Assembly (NCBI GenBank): GCA_022495005.1
Contig: JAGYXB010000135.1
Location: 1,550,001-1,614,000 of the forward strand
DNA from: Rhyacophila brunnea
Taxonomy: Eukaryota > Arthropoda > Insecta > Trichoptera > Rhyacophilidae
DNA length: 64,000 bases
Direction of reading: 5' to 3'
Under the pieces are notes generated by a model, which worked only from the letters and a program-made list of their open reading frames with translations, was not told the origin of the DNA and ran no database searches. Below, in pieces: positions 35,455 to 47,340 of this stretch. Both the position numbers and the translations under genes were made by a program. How positions within the stretch are numbered: the stretch's first letter is position 1; each line of letters opens with the position of its first letter.

Positions 35455-35656
35455 AACGCCCACGATGACCGAGCCGTGGGTCGTGGGTCACAGGTTTGAA
35501 TCGTGGGCCTGATAAGAAAAAAATCACATGTTGTTTTGTTTGGACCCAAAGTATGGAACTAATGGGTTTATAAAGTAACTAACATCTATTATCCATAAAA
35601 ATCTGTTAATACAACGTGAAAGCCCATAGTGTGATCTTCTTAAGATCAAGCATAGT
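35455..35656 (+). repeat. SINE family 1, copy 6 with clear tRNA-like head
   Basis: The head GACCGAGCCGTGGGTCGTGG and CAGGTTTGAATCGTGGGCC (B-box-like) is followed by TTTGGACCCAAAGTATGGAA, AACTAACATCTA, AAAATCTGTTAATACAA and ATAGTGTGATCTTCTTAAGA. This copy best shows the head-body order. Confidence 0.75.
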
Positions 35657-36231
35657 TTTTTTTTTTTTAAATATCAATGATATTAATACTGGTGCCTCAC
35701 AGTTTTTCCACTCCTAAAAACAACGGGAGAGGGCAAAATGGCGTTACCCTTTTAATAAAACGGATTATTATAGAATGAAAATATAATATTTGGCGGCGTC
35801 TTTATGGTTTATTTGGGTCACTTGACGTAATTAAACATACAAAAATTTTTGAATTTTTCAGATTACGACGTTTTTCTCTGCGATTGGACGAATAAGTCCA
35901 AAGTGAGCCGTGGAGTAAAGGGTGCCTGACTGTCTTGAAAAAGAAATTCAGTCTCATCAACATTGAACAAACAATGACTGTACGCCTACTGCGGATACAA
36001 AGCTGCAGCGCATTGATAGAAAGATTAACTATGTCATCAGCTATAATAATGTCCCTTTATAGAAGAGACGTTACTGACGACACATTAAAGCACGTTACAA
36101 AATTAAAAATTGCATAAAACTTAGAAAATGTGCTATCGCGACACCCTAATATCTTAATTTGATAGCAATGCGAAGGTATATATTTTAATAGAATATTATA
36201 GATCACATAATGTTAGAAAAGAAAATGAAAT
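35657..36231. other. Spacer, nothing recognised
   Basis: AT-rich with moderate G+C near 35840-36060. A 60-codon frame at 35935-36117 has no motif. Confidence 0.4.
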
Positions 36232-36665
36232 AATTACAAGATAAAAAGAACTTTTCATATACCACGTTTTTAAATTATCTGTTGAATCATATAAACTTGA
36301 CAATTCTACGTATTAATACTGAATATTGATTTCCATAGTAACGCACGTATATATTAATATTTTAGTTGCTAGGACCACCCACTTAGCAACCAATAATAGT
36401 GGATTGGATTACGGATTTCTTCCGAAATAACTTGCCATTCAAAACAGAATTAACCGAAAATGAATTCAATTCTGCTTAAAGATGGCTAAGAGTATTAAAA
36501 GAATGCATTATAATCGTGTTTTGATATATTCTAAAAGTTTAAAATGTCTAGCTAGTCGGGAAGTTAGTTAAAAATCTCCAATCGTCCAATACAAATCTTA
36601 GACAAGCAAGAAAAAAATTGTACTGGACAAACAAGAATACGAGCTAATAAAAACATGGTAAAATA
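36232..36665 (+). repeat. Dispersed repeat family 3, copy 1
   Basis: 36232-36380 and 36590-36665 match 56682-56955 in order (AATTACAAGATAAAAAGAAC, TTCCATAGTAACGCACGTAT, TAGTTGCTAGGAC, TACTGGACAAACAAGAATAC, GAGCTAATAAAAAC). About 210 extra bases between the two parts are absent from the other copy. They begin after GTTGCTAGGAC and include a TAGCAAC that pairs with GTTGCTA (36365-36371 with 36384-36390). Class unknown. Confidence 0.7.
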
Positions 36666-37049
36666 ATAATGAATTTTCGTCAGTTAATTAATTATTATTA
36701 TATTGCTTCCTATATTAATTTTATGTAATCCTATTCATAATAATAATATTAAGGAACTGGCATGGATCATTACTTAACGTCAATCACATAATATGTGCAT
36801 ATCATTATTACACAATACTCTTTTTTGGCATATTTAAAATAGCCTATTAGTGTATTAAATACTTTTTTTTCATATCCATTAAGTTACCACAGTATAAATA
36901 ACATCCGCCGGCCGTACATTTACAAGATAAACGAGATAGGCCGAAAGTTAACGATGGAAGGAACTCTTAAATCTCACCATCCCTATATTACTCACTTATA
37001 AATTTTAATAAAGCGAATGGCTCACCGAAAACCTTTTCCAATTGCTTAA
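36666..37049. other. AT-rich spacer
   Basis: Nothing is recognised except a CCGCCGGCCG patch near 36906. Confidence 0.4.
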
Positions 37050-37330
37050 AATGTGACGTCATCAAATAACGCGTGCTGAGGTCGCTATAAAATATGTCAA
37101 AAAGCCAATCGTTTCTCTCTCAGTATTCATTCGGCATCCGATGTTCAAATTGACGATAAAATATGGGCCCCGCCGCCCCCTCTACCCATCGGTCGTTTTC
37201 CCATGCCTAGAGGTATCTGTATAAAATATAGGAGCAGTCTCTCCAAGCCGCTCGTTGATATTTGGATCGTAAATTCTGTGCGAACGAACGGCCTTTGAAA
37301 TGATTTTATATTTTTAAACATTATTGTTTT
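37050..37330. other. G+C-elevated noncoding island
   Basis: It includes GTGACGTCATCAAATAACGC (a palindromic TGACGTCA, CREB/ATF-type site near 37054), GGGCCCCGCCGCCCCC, and ACCCATCGGTCG. GCTATAAAATATG at about 37083 is TATA-like. A promoter is conceivable, but no transcript can be shown. Confidence 0.35.
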
Positions 37331-38309
37331 CTACCGTTTGGCCCATTGGTTTCTGATAATACGTTTTACCGCTATATTATATAAGGGACATGTCTTCATT
37401 TAAAAAAAAAATATAAACCAATGACAAAATTTCACTTGCCGCGTTTTGAATAATATTATATAGAAACTTCTACTGCCGGTTGGGGTTGCAAAACATCCAG
37501 GTTTGTTCGGAAAAACAGTAATTTATCTAACATTTACCTATTGCTAAATATATGTACTCATTTAGACATACTTAGAGCGGCGTTTTCATTCATACACTTA
37601 ACAGTATTATACTCAAAATATTACCTTTCGAGAATAGTCTCTGCAGTGAGCTCAAAATGTCGGGTAAACAATAAAAAAGAGCACGAAATATATTGTGATA
37701 ATTTATCACTGTTTTATCTAAAAACTAAATGAAATGGAATATAGTATGCGATTTGTACCTAGTACAGATAAATTACAACTATTAAGATTTAAGAAAGATG
37801 ATGAGTTCAAAGAAAATGACAGCTATTGGTGTTGGACATAAATTAGTGGGCAAAGATGACAAGTATAATACTTTTTGCAATATCCAGTGAGACCCTTAGA
37901 GAATAGAAAATAAATTGAAATTTCCAATAGTTCAATCGGAAGTAGAAAAAAATTTATATGTACGCTCGATTCGTACAACTATTTTATATATGTCATATGA
38001 CTACACTTGGATGGAATTTCAAATGAATTGAATCCTTTTCAGTCTTGATATTTGCCCTACAGATCCGCTGATTTCCATTTCGATTTGACTCACTAATATT
38101 TCCCGGATTTAGTTGGCGCTTAAACCAAGAACGCCTACGTATACCCTACTTGGTAGAGTTACTGTATTGCATTCAGAAGTAGTCAAACATCTTTTAAAAT
38201 CTTTCTTTGTATAACTGTTTGTCGTTCCATTTTTTTCTAAAAACATTATGCCAACATAAAAACAAACTGTAGATTATGAGTTTATTTAAAGTGGGATCTA
38301 ATTTTGCTG
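37331..38309. other. Spacer left of the LINE
   Basis: AT-rich, with a mild G+C patch at 38040-38160 (GTTGGCGCTTAAACCAAG). No gene is recognised. Confidence 0.4.
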
Positions 38310-38671
38310 GTCGGCCCCAAGTGGACACATTGACGCCAGTAGATGTGTTCATAGCAAAAGTTGGGAAATGCCAAACTGCCAGCAAGTCCCATCTGCTGGC
38401 CTCCCCGTGGCGACCTCCGGGCAATGCAGCGTACGCTGTAGCTAACAGCAGGGGGCGAAGGGCGAGTGACCGGCGCCATAAAACTGGCCTTCTGGCTAAG
38501 GGAAGGAAATCCCCGACAGAAAAACCTGGTCGAGCCGACCTTCAGGGCCCTCGTGGCTCAGGCCTCGGGAGCGCTGGGCTAATCACCTTGCCTCCTTAAA
38601 CGAAACAGATTAACAAAACACCTACACAGCAGCCTCGGACGACAACCGGCTCTGTAAAACGACGACCTTGC

Positions 38672-40267
38672 ATGGAAATGGACAATGAAACAGGTAGAGT
38701 AATCCTCTCTAACAACTCGAGTATGCGCATTGGGACATATAATGTTCGCACCCTGCGTACCCCCGGAAAGGACCTGCACGCCACACGCATCATGCACACC
38801 TATGGTGTGGACATCCTAGGGCTGAGCGAAGTGCGCTGGAAAGGAGCCGGGAGAAAGTTGATTGAGGGTTACTCTATTGTCTACTCAGGTCAGGAGCAAT
38901 ACCATCGCCAGGGAGTGGCAGTGTTGATGTCAAAGAGAGCGGCCCATTGCCTCGTGAAATGGGAACCAATCTCGGAGAGACTGATACGTGCCTCCTTCAA
39001 GACGCCTGGTAGCTCCTTGACCGTCTTTCAGTGCTACGCCCCCACTGAGGATGCCGACGCGCAGACAAAGGATGCTTTTTACGATTCTCTCCACGCGGCA
39101 GTCTCCGCCATCCCCCGAAGAGACCGCGTGATTGTAATGGGGGATTATAATGCGAGAGTAGGAGCAGACCCGGTGCTTGGCCCCACGGTGATGGGACGAC
39201 ACGGCCTCGGTGACCCCAACGATAATGGTGAGCGGCTCGTAGAATTCGCCACTCTGAACGAGCTTGCAATCGGAGGCACTGTTTTTCCCCACAAAGACAT
39301 TCACAAATATACGTGGACGTCTCCTGATGGACGCACGAGGACGCAGATTGACCACTTCTTATACAGCTTGAAGCACCGAAAGGAACTTCTCGACGTGCGT
39401 ACTTACAGAGGCGCCGATATCCATAGCGATCATGAGTTACTTATTGGAAACATCCGAGTAAAACTCAGTCGCCAGGTGAGGCCTTCAAAGTGCGAACGAA
39501 TTGACGTTGAGAAGCTCCGACGCCGAAGAATTCGGACCGACTTCAAAACTGCTGTACGAGATAGTGTAGATCGTATCTACGAGCGGCACAAATCTGAATC
39601 CGACCTCATTGAGGCGGACTGGAGCCTCATAAAGAGTGCGATTGTGTCGTCGGCTCGTACCGTCCTTGGTACCAGAAGGAGTGAGCAGCCAAAGTGGATG
39701 TCTGACGAAACGTGGGTTGAAATTGGTGAACGAGCCAGGCTGAAAGCCCTGAGAGACGAGGAGAGAGACCCCGACCGAACCGAGGACCGCCAGACTGACT
39801 ACCAGACCCAAGACAGGGTAGTCAAACGATCCGTGCGGTTGGACAAGCGCAATTTTATGAACCGGCAAATTGAAGCGGCAGAGGAGGCAGCAAGCAGAAA
39901 TGACACCAGGAAACTCTTCCGAATCACCCGTGAAGTCTGCGGCAGGCGACCACCGACTCCCGGAGCCATTCGTGGTCCCAGTGGAGCAATAGAGTCTGAC
40001 GCAGAATGCGTCAAGAAGATTTGGAAGAATCATTTCTGCGGTGTGCTGAACCGCCCACCCCCCTTGGATCCCTTTGACATATCTGCGGAAGCTTTACTTT
40101 TGGACATTCCCCGAGCGACCGACATTTCCGATTGCCCGCCCACGCACACCGAGATAAAATCGGCTGTGAAAAGGCTCAAGAACGGAAAGGCACCGGGGGG
40201 AGACGGGATTCATCCTGAATTCCTCAAGTACAGCTTGAGGCAATCCTGCACCCTATGTTTCATCTGA
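38672..40267 (+). pseudogene. LINE ORF, part 1: AP-like endonuclease and start of reverse transcriptase
   Basis: From the ATG at 38672, residues 20-260 form an exonuclease-endonuclease-phosphatase domain: TYNVRTL (22-28), SEVRW (52-56, metal-binding glutamate), GDYNARVG (157-164), TWTSPDG (214-220), QIDHF (225-229) and SDHELL (252-257, catalytic histidine). This nicks the target so reverse transcription can be primed. A basic, charged linker follows (270-450), and the RT begins with RLKNGKAPGGDGIHPEFLKY near the end. The frame is lost near 40235 (one base missing in TTGAGGCA, where GAGGCA reads on in the next frame) and stops at 40267. Confidence 0.9.
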
Positions 40268-41643
40268 TGACAAAGGTGTGGGAAGAAGAGCGCTGCCCAA
40301 GGGACTGGGTGAACGGTGAAATCATCACACTTCTTAAAAAAGGTGACCCTCTAAGCTGCGACAATTACCGAGGCATTACGCTACTCAGTGTTCCGGGAAA
40401 GATTTTGGCAAACATCATTTTGATGAGAATAAGGGACCCAATAATGCACGTCCTCAGGAAAAACCAAGCCGGGTTTCTACCTGGTCGAGCGTGTGCAGAC
40501 CAAATCCACAACCTTCGATGTCTTCTCCAGCAGAGCCATGAGTTGAACAGTCCGATGGCCTGCTGTTTTGTGGATTATGAGAAGGCTTTCGACAGTCCGC
40601 ACCGCCCCTCCCTCTGGATGATACTGGGAGCATACGGGATCCCTCCCAAGATCATTGCCATAATCAAAAGCCTGCACGAGAATAGCGAATGCTGTGTCAG
40701 AATTGGAGACACTGTCACGGAATGGTTCGGGGTCACGACCGGAGTCAGACAGGGTTGTGTCCTTGCACCGTTTCTCTTTATCATTCTCTTTGACTTCATA
40801 CTACGGAAGTCAATACCACCCGACCGAGGCATACCTGTTAACCCCACGGTGAAGCTATGCGACCTGGAATACGCCGATGATGCTGTCCTATTCGACAACT
40901 CAATCGAGGGCATTCAAGAGACAATCGACAGGTTGCATAACAACTCCTCTCGCGTTGGTTTGAAAATCAACGCGAAGAAAACCAACGTCTTGTGCAATAG
41001 CACCTGTCCTGATCCAGATTTCCCTCTGATTAGCGATGGACAGAGCATCGAGAGCGTCGACAGCTTCAAGTACCTGGGGGTACACATCACGGGAGATGGC
41101 ATTTTGCAGAAAGAGCTCGCTATCCGAATGGGAATGGCTGGAGCAACATTCAACTCGATGCGAAATGTCTGGGACTCACGATTGTACTCGGTCAAAACCA
41201 AATGCCGCCTATTCGACGCTTGCATTCTGACGGTGCTGCTTTACGGTAGCGAATCATGGCACCTTACGAAGGCTCAGAGCAACCGTATACTGAGCTTCGA
41301 AAACAGATGTTTGCGACGAATACTGGGTGTGCGGTGGTATGACTTTAGGAGCAACGAGGAGATAAGAGAACGTACCAAGCAGCCTCTCATCACGCTGAAA
41401 GTGAAGAGGCGACGTTGGACCTGGCTCGGCCACGTGCTGCGGATGCCAGAAGAGAACTTTAACCTGGCTTGCCTGTTCTTCAAGCCGACCGGATTCCGGC
41501 GTCCTGGAAGGCCGCTAAATACAATCTACAGAGTGTATACGGCGGAGCTACGGGATGCTGGTTTGACCTGGAACGAAGCAAGAAGACTGGCGAGCGACAG
41601 GGATTCTTGGAGGCGCCGCGTGGTGTCCATATGCTCCAGTTAA
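40255..41643 (+). pseudogene. LINE ORF, part 2: reverse transcriptase and C-terminal region
   Basis: This is the continuation after the frameshift; the true join is near 40236 and the ATG at 40255 is internal. RT motifs in order: NYRGITLLSV (37-46), FVDYEKAFD (105-113, first catalytic aspartate), GVRQGCVLAP (163-172) and YADDA (206-210, catalytic pair). A thumb region follows (KINAKKTNVL, KYLGVHITGDG), then the LLYGSESW and RRWTWLGHVLRMP segments typical of RTE-type C termini. It ends at TAA 41641-41643. No key RT residue is missing, so only the frameshift disables the copy. Confidence 0.92.
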
Positions 41644-41683
41644 GGGGCGGATATGGGCAAAGAAGAAGAAGAAGAAGAAGAAA

Positions 41684-41790
41684 TTTCGAAAATCTCCTCG
41701 GTCCTGGTGGTGAATACTCCAGCTCTTGCAGGGCTCGAAATGGACCAGAACGCACTGGAGCGCCGTTCCGGTTCGTAAAATAGATACAAT
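41684..41790. other. G+C-rich patch after the LINE tail
   Basis: It contains ACTCCAGCTCTTGCAGGGC and GGAGCGCCGTTCCGG. It may be host sequence next to the insertion or the remnant of another repeat. AT-rich spacer follows to 42879. Confidence 0.35.
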
Positions 41791-42879
41791 TATCGCTCCG
41801 TCTCGTGGAGAAAATAATTTGTCCGTCTGAACTAGATAAGTCACATAACAAAAAAACTAACACACTTATTTTTTTATAAAATACACATAATATTTTATAA
41901 CTACTAACTAATCTTCAGAAAATTGTCGAGCGCTCCGGTTCGAAAACTTTTCCATTTTGAGCGCTGCTCTTGAGTTATATCTAATAGTTCAATCTAATAT
42001 AGGTATACACACTCTGAAGAATTACAATCTTTGCCAAGGTAGATCAGTTGGTTTTGTAGTTAAGTCGAAGTTGTCATAAATAATTTTGGCTAACCATCTG
42101 ACACCGAATAGAAATCATGTTTGTAAAACAATTAACCTTGAAAAATATTGTAAACCATAAGAGTGCGTATATATTATATTTAATTAGCATGAATATAGCA
42201 AATACACGTATTTACCTAAAATATAGTACCTATATTATGAAACGTTGATGTTAAATTTTTGAAGTTATACTTCTTTTGGCGCGTTTGAGAAAACAGATCA
42301 GAGTGTATTTTTATATTACTAATCAATACCACCGATTTGTTACAATATATGACTAATAGTGACTAATTAATAATATCTGAGGTGGGTAAATTATTTTTAA
42401 TGTAGCTACAGACTTTGCTATTTACAGATTCATTTCACTATAATATATTTATGTTTATATTGAGAAATCAAACTGTTAAATATTTTTGTTTAAATTATAA
42501 AAAAAGTTTTGAAAGAAATTGTGTGAAAATATTTCACACGTACGCTTGAAAAAGAATATTCAAAAAGTGTGTTAAGAACAGGGTCTATGTTGCACAAATA
42601 ATATTCATTCATAAAATGAAATACTTTCAACGACATGCACGATAAAATATCAGCTGGTTATAACACGGTTCATTTTACCGTGAAAGCTATTAAACTCAAA
42701 TTCACCACGCTTACATTATCCATTCACCACTTTTATCGGTTGGCGACCAGATTGTTCACTCTGTACTTATAGAAAATGAACTTATAAATTAACTTTTGGA
42801 TAAATACACTAAATATAATATTAGGTATATCATGCTAAATAATTTGTACTTATGAAGAATTTAGCGTTGTCAACCACAC

Positions 42880-43090
42880 CTAGACCGTTATCATAAGAAG
42901 AAAATCCATCAGCGGCGTAGTCCGTTGTGTCTAGAATGCACTATTAGGCTACAAAGCGATGGAATATGATGTGACTTTTAAGACTTTTTCTTTTTTTCCC
43001 TTCCTGCGATGCTTACGTGCGAAACTTTGAGCCATCTCGTCGGCGTCGCGACGCTACGTGGCCATGACAGGCACTTAATTTTTTTTTTGC
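42880..43090. other. G+C-elevated noncoding island
   Basis: It includes CATCTCGTCGGCGTCGCGAC and CTACGTGGCCATGACAGG. No frame is seen. Possible regulatory sequence; AT-rich spacer lies at 43091-44029. Confidence 0.3.
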
Positions 43091-44029
43091 AAACTGCTAC
43101 GCGCATGTTTTTGAGTCTTTATCTACCATGCAAATCACTTTCCTGACATTTAAAATTTTCTTATGTCGAGTGTCATGGCCGAAAATTAATTACATTCAGT
43201 AGAGTCAAACTTTGACATTGAAAGGTAAAACTTTTTTGTCAACTTTTTAACATATTCCCTATCACTGTGTAAGTTCCCTTAATTTTTATTGCATAATAAA
43301 ATAAAAAAACGATTTACGCGTAACTGTAATCACAGTTTTGTGTACTTAGTCTGCATACTTTTATATTATTTGTTACTGATTAATTTATTAAGTTTGATTA
43401 GTAAAGTACCTACTTGCAAAATTAACATTTTCAGTACAGGCAAGAAACGTAATTCTGATGTTATTTTCTACCAAAACTCGCTTATTTGTAAATGAATTTT
43501 GTATTTATTTGAAGAGCTTAATCTTGATGATAAAAAATCAATATAATAATAATATGTTGAAAATATTATTAAACTTATCATCCAACCAGCCATTGGAAGA
43601 CCTGTGTATGCATGAAGAGCAATAACTATAATCAAATACATCATTTAGCTCCTAAAGATTGTGCAAAACCGATAACGTATACCTACTTGACATATCTTCA
43701 TTATATTCAATTATTTTTTGTAGTTTTCTTCATACAATTTAATTAAACTATAAAACACAATGCCAATAATATATTATAAAATTCAATAACCCATATTTTT
43801 GTTAAAAGAAAAGGCATATTTTATTACTTCTTTAATAACTATTTAAGATTGTTAATTTTGTTAAAATTGTATATTAGTAACACATACAATTAATTTAAAG
43901 CACGCTGACGTGGTTAGCAAAGAGAATCTTCAATCAAATAAAAAAAACAATCTTCTTTTATCGACGAACTTACTCTTCGATTGAAGCCATGCTTACTATA
44001 TGCCGATCAATCATGCAGATAAGATAAAA

Positions 44030-44520
44030 TAAAGCAGACAACCCATCTTATAAGACCCCCCGTTACGTCACAACTTATGACCGAATTAAGAACCCCTTGT
44101 ACGATATTGAATATCACATCAATTAAGTTTCGACGGTTAGGAAACTGAGAGGAGGGGATGTTTTGGTATTTTTCTGTGCTATAAATTTGCAGACTACTCA
44201 ACTCGGCAAAGCCTTCAGACGCACAATTTTCTCTGGCGAAATGGGATACAATTTTCTGGTGAAACAATATCGCCAATGGCGCCCTTTCTCCTTCCACGTC
44301 AGAGGCATATAACAAACTGCTAAAAGTCGGCTGAACAAGGCGAAACCCAATTCAACGCCAAGAACACAACTGCCCCTTTCAAACAAATCGTGTACAGTCA
44401 AACATTTATCTGGCACGTAATACTCCTTAGGTGACTTCAAATAACAAGCAATTTTCTGTCGCCGGTTGTTAGCTAACAAAGAGACTAAACAGAAACAAAA
44501 CGCAATTGTAACCCACGCTT
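44030..44520. other. G+C-elevated noncoding island
   Basis: It spans CCCCCCGTTACGTCACAAC, TATCGCCAATGGCGCCC and AACTGCCCCTTTCAAAC. Two minus frames (102 and 93 codons, overlapping in different frames) cross it without recognisable motifs, so coding is not supported. AT-rich spacer follows to 45714. Confidence 0.3.
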
Positions 44521-45714
44521 AAGCGATTAATTACCTATACCACCATTTTAATAGGTCTACGTTCGTATTATAAAGCTATTAAAGAAAATAGAGAACTTAT
44601 ATACATAGACAGAAAGATACAAACAACATGAAAGATCAAACAGAAACCAACTACGATGTGTGCTCAAACAGTCATATTTACTTTGAAATATATTTTTTTG
44701 AATACTGTATTTAAATTTGATTTACAAAGTTGTTACTTGAGTCAAATAAGGAAATGTCATATAAATAAATATAAAGGCCGATAAAAGGGAATAAAACAGA
44801 AACCACACGCATAGTAAGTACCGTATTCGTAAATAATTACTTAGTTAGTTTATCTTTTAAACAACCTCTATGTTAAATCATATATTACAAAGATAGTAAG
44901 ATCATTATCGTTGTGTCTTTATACCAGAATACTACGAGTACAATACCTTAACATTATACAAAATTTAGGATAATGCATAATATAGTGTACCTACATAATA
45001 TAATTTGAATGAATGGATTAATCTGTGTTTATAAAATATTATGTTGATTCATTTGTTTCTTTCAATTTAGAATTTCTATTATAGATTAAGATAAAGTATA
45101 AAGGTATATAATGTATTTGATATTTGGGTGTTTTTGTTTCACTTTTACTGTTGTCAGAATTATTTACATTTTAACATGTCTAGATACAGTTATGTATAGA
45201 AAATGTAATATATTATTAAATTGTTGATTATATATTATATAGCCGGTTTCATCAGCTAGTATCACATTATAAAAACTTAAAGACTTATTATACAATAGTT
45301 GCGAGGATACGTTCCGATGAGTTATATTTTATATTAAAATTATATATTATATTGCAACATAATATTTATTTAATGGGGTAAAACAATTTTAATAATGAAA
45401 TCAAGTTTACTATTGCAACCGTTTTCATCAGTTAGCAGATAATACCTAATATAGCATACAAAAAAGCTGACTCACGGTTTTTCTACCACACGCATATCAT
45501 TTTTATTATTAATATATCAGGAATAAACCAATAACATGACGAGCAGTTTTACTTATGAAATCATTAAAGAACACTTCAAATAGGAGGCAAACTTTAATAA
45601 ACGGTTTTTGTAGAAAAACTCGATTTTTTAATATGTACTAACAGTACTCTGTAGTCTATCTACACAATAAGACATAATTTTAGAAAACCTCAAAAATATA
45701 CACATTAGAATTTT

Positions 45715-45835
45715 TTTAGAAAAAAACTTGAACCGATTTCGACTCAAACTTACATCTTTCTCTTACTGGATGAGTGCTCTAGCCTTTAAACTATCGATCA
45801 CTATGATTCATACGAATTATTTTTAATACCTACCG
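45715..45835 (-). repeat. tRNA-like SINE scrap
   Basis: On the minus strand TAGTTTAAAGGCTAGAGCAC resembles a tRNA D arm (A box), and AAGTTTGAGTC about 35 bases on resembles a B box. An A-rich/T-rich tail follows. Single diverged copy, uncertain. Confidence 0.35.
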
Positions 45836-45952
45836 AGACACTTCAAATTTCGCCAGTCGAAGGCGATCGGCTTTATAATCAATTAAGGTCAATAACAATA
45901 TTACTAACGTAACTGTAATCGACGTCCGGCACTTTATTACAGTCAAGGCTAA

Positions 45953-46105
45953 TGCCGGGTTCACATTGGCAACATGTCGCGCGACAACCTCGTTAAATTT
46001 TACGATAATTATGATAATTGCTTAAGAAATTTTACGATAATTATCATACTTATCGTAAAATTTAACGAGGTTGTCGCGCGACATGTTGCCAGCGTGGACC
46101 GGGCA
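45953..46105. mobile_element. Near-palindromic MITE (Harbinger-like), copy 2
   Basis: A 153-bp relative of 28844-28999 with even better arms: TTGGCAACATGTCGCGCGAC on the left and its complement at 46071-46090, then ACAACCTCGTTAAATTTTAC and its complement. TAA flanks both ends (45950-45952 and 46106-46108). The central AATTGCTTAAGAAATTTTAC is the reverse complement of the centre of copy 1, so the two are inserted in opposite orientation. Confidence 0.85.
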
Positions 46106-46302
46106 TAAGTTTATTATCGACTTTCTTACTAATAATAAAAGTATTATTTGTTTATTCAATACCAAATAATAATACATACAAGATTTTATGAATGTTAAAT
46201 TTATTTGAATATTTATTTTTCTTATTTGTATGTTTTTGGGGTTTTTCATTTTTTTTTTAATAAACAAAGAATATAACATTAAATTTTTTTTGAAACATGT
46301 CC

Positions 46303-46460
46303 ATTCCTAAGAAGATCATAATATAGACTTTCAGATAGTGGAGGTTCTAGGAACTAAATCTAAAAAAAATTTTTAACGAAAAATGGATGTTAGTTACTTA
46401 CACAACCAATTAGATTGACCACACTGACTTGTAGTTCAAACACACATTAAAAAACAACAT
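46303..46460 (-). repeat. SINE family 1, copy 7
   Basis: Read on the minus strand: a TTTGAACTACAAGTCAGTGT link, ATTGGTTGTGTAAGTAACTA, ACATCCATTTTTCGTTAAAA, CCTCCACTATCTGAAAG and ATTATGATCTTCTTAGGAAT. The hairpin is half lost. Confidence 0.65.
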
Positions 46461-46869
46461 AATAACAAACAAAAACACTCGGCCACCGTATATGTTATTA
46501 TTTAATTTATAGCTTTTAACTATATCGAACTAGAAAATTAATACAAGTTACAAAAGAAATTAACGATAATCGTATTCCTATATAATAATATATGTCTTTT
46601 TATTGTATCCCCTGTGGAGCAAGTTAATTCTGCAACCTCGGTATTGAATCCTCTTTGTTGACCAATCTTGAAATCAGATAGCAATTTTGTCTTAATCTTT
46701 GATCGGAAATGCTGTTTCATATTCTATATGTATAAAAATCTTAGACACGAATATACGTGAATATCTTATTTATTAGATATTATATTAAAGTGGTAATGCA
46801 TACTTAAAATATTGCCGGTCATATCATAAATTTGCATTAATTAGTCATTAAATTTAATACAAGCCGACT

Positions 46870-47160
46870 GTTTGAGTATTGATGTAGAGAAACCTTTGTT
46901 CGGTGCCGTCGTTATCGGCATTTGTATTTAACATCCGTTGTGCACGATAGCCGCGGACCAACTCACGTCCCATGGTGGAAGTTAATCTCAGTCAATTGTT
47001 ATAGTATAAGATGACAGTATGTAATTTGGGGCAATAACTGCTAATACCGAACCGCCCGCACCGTTCGTTCGCTCATTGGCCAATGAATCCACGCGAGAAT
47101 AATTCAAAGCTAATAGGCCGTGTGCTTTAGTGCGAAAAGTTACGATTAACTTCTAGGTAA
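46870..47160. other. G+C-elevated noncoding island
   Basis: It includes TCGGTGCCGTCGTTATCGGC, ATAGCCGCGGACCAACTC, ACCGCCCGCACCGTTCG, GCTCATTGGCCAATGA (CCAAT/ATTGG palindrome near 47070) and ATAGGCCGTGTGC. One of the strongest islands, and 180 bp left of block B. A promoter or enhancer is plausible. Confidence 0.35.
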
Positions 47161-47340
47161 TTCAAGTGAATCATAACCATTTCTCGTAATGGTTTATTTT
47201 TTCATACAATCAAGTAGATATTTATAATCTTTATTTTTTTTATTGAAGATTAACTAAGTATTTCTCGAGAGTTTTTCGCATTGAAATATTTTTTTTGAAA
47301 TCGATCTACTACTATCGCCATAATTCCATTCAATTGACTA

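Larger units (their letters stand above)
38310..41683 (+). mobile_element. RTE-like LINE, almost complete
   Basis: Before the ORF lies a 5' region of about 360 bp that is much richer in G+C than its flank. The exact 5' end is uncertain (38300-38330). The body encodes endonuclease and reverse transcriptase in one 990-codon reading path with a single frameshift. The 3' UTR is very short and ends in a (GAA)n run at 41660-41682, matching the short microsatellite tails of RTE-type elements. No target duplication could be paired by eye. G+C and codon use contrast sharply with the host DNA. The lack of decay implies a recent insertion. Confidence 0.9.

Noticed and set aside
38930..40033. Minus-strand frames of 141 and 182 codons
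   Set aside because: They lie antisense to the LINE endonuclease ORF, whose motifs are unambiguous.
41480..41863. Minus-strand frame of 127 codons and its neighbours
   Set aside because: Antisense shadow of the LINE's 3' end plus the (GAA)n tail, which yields runs of single residues.
44007..44479. Two overlapping minus frames as a host gene
   Set aside because: Different frames, no domain, no splice or start context; better treated as a G+C-elevated island.
28844..46105. Blocks A/B and the palindromic MITE duplicated together as one inverted segment
   Set aside because: The MITE lies 215 bp from block A but about 1.2 kb from block B, the intervening sequences do not align, and each MITE has its own TAA duplication; independent insertions are simpler.
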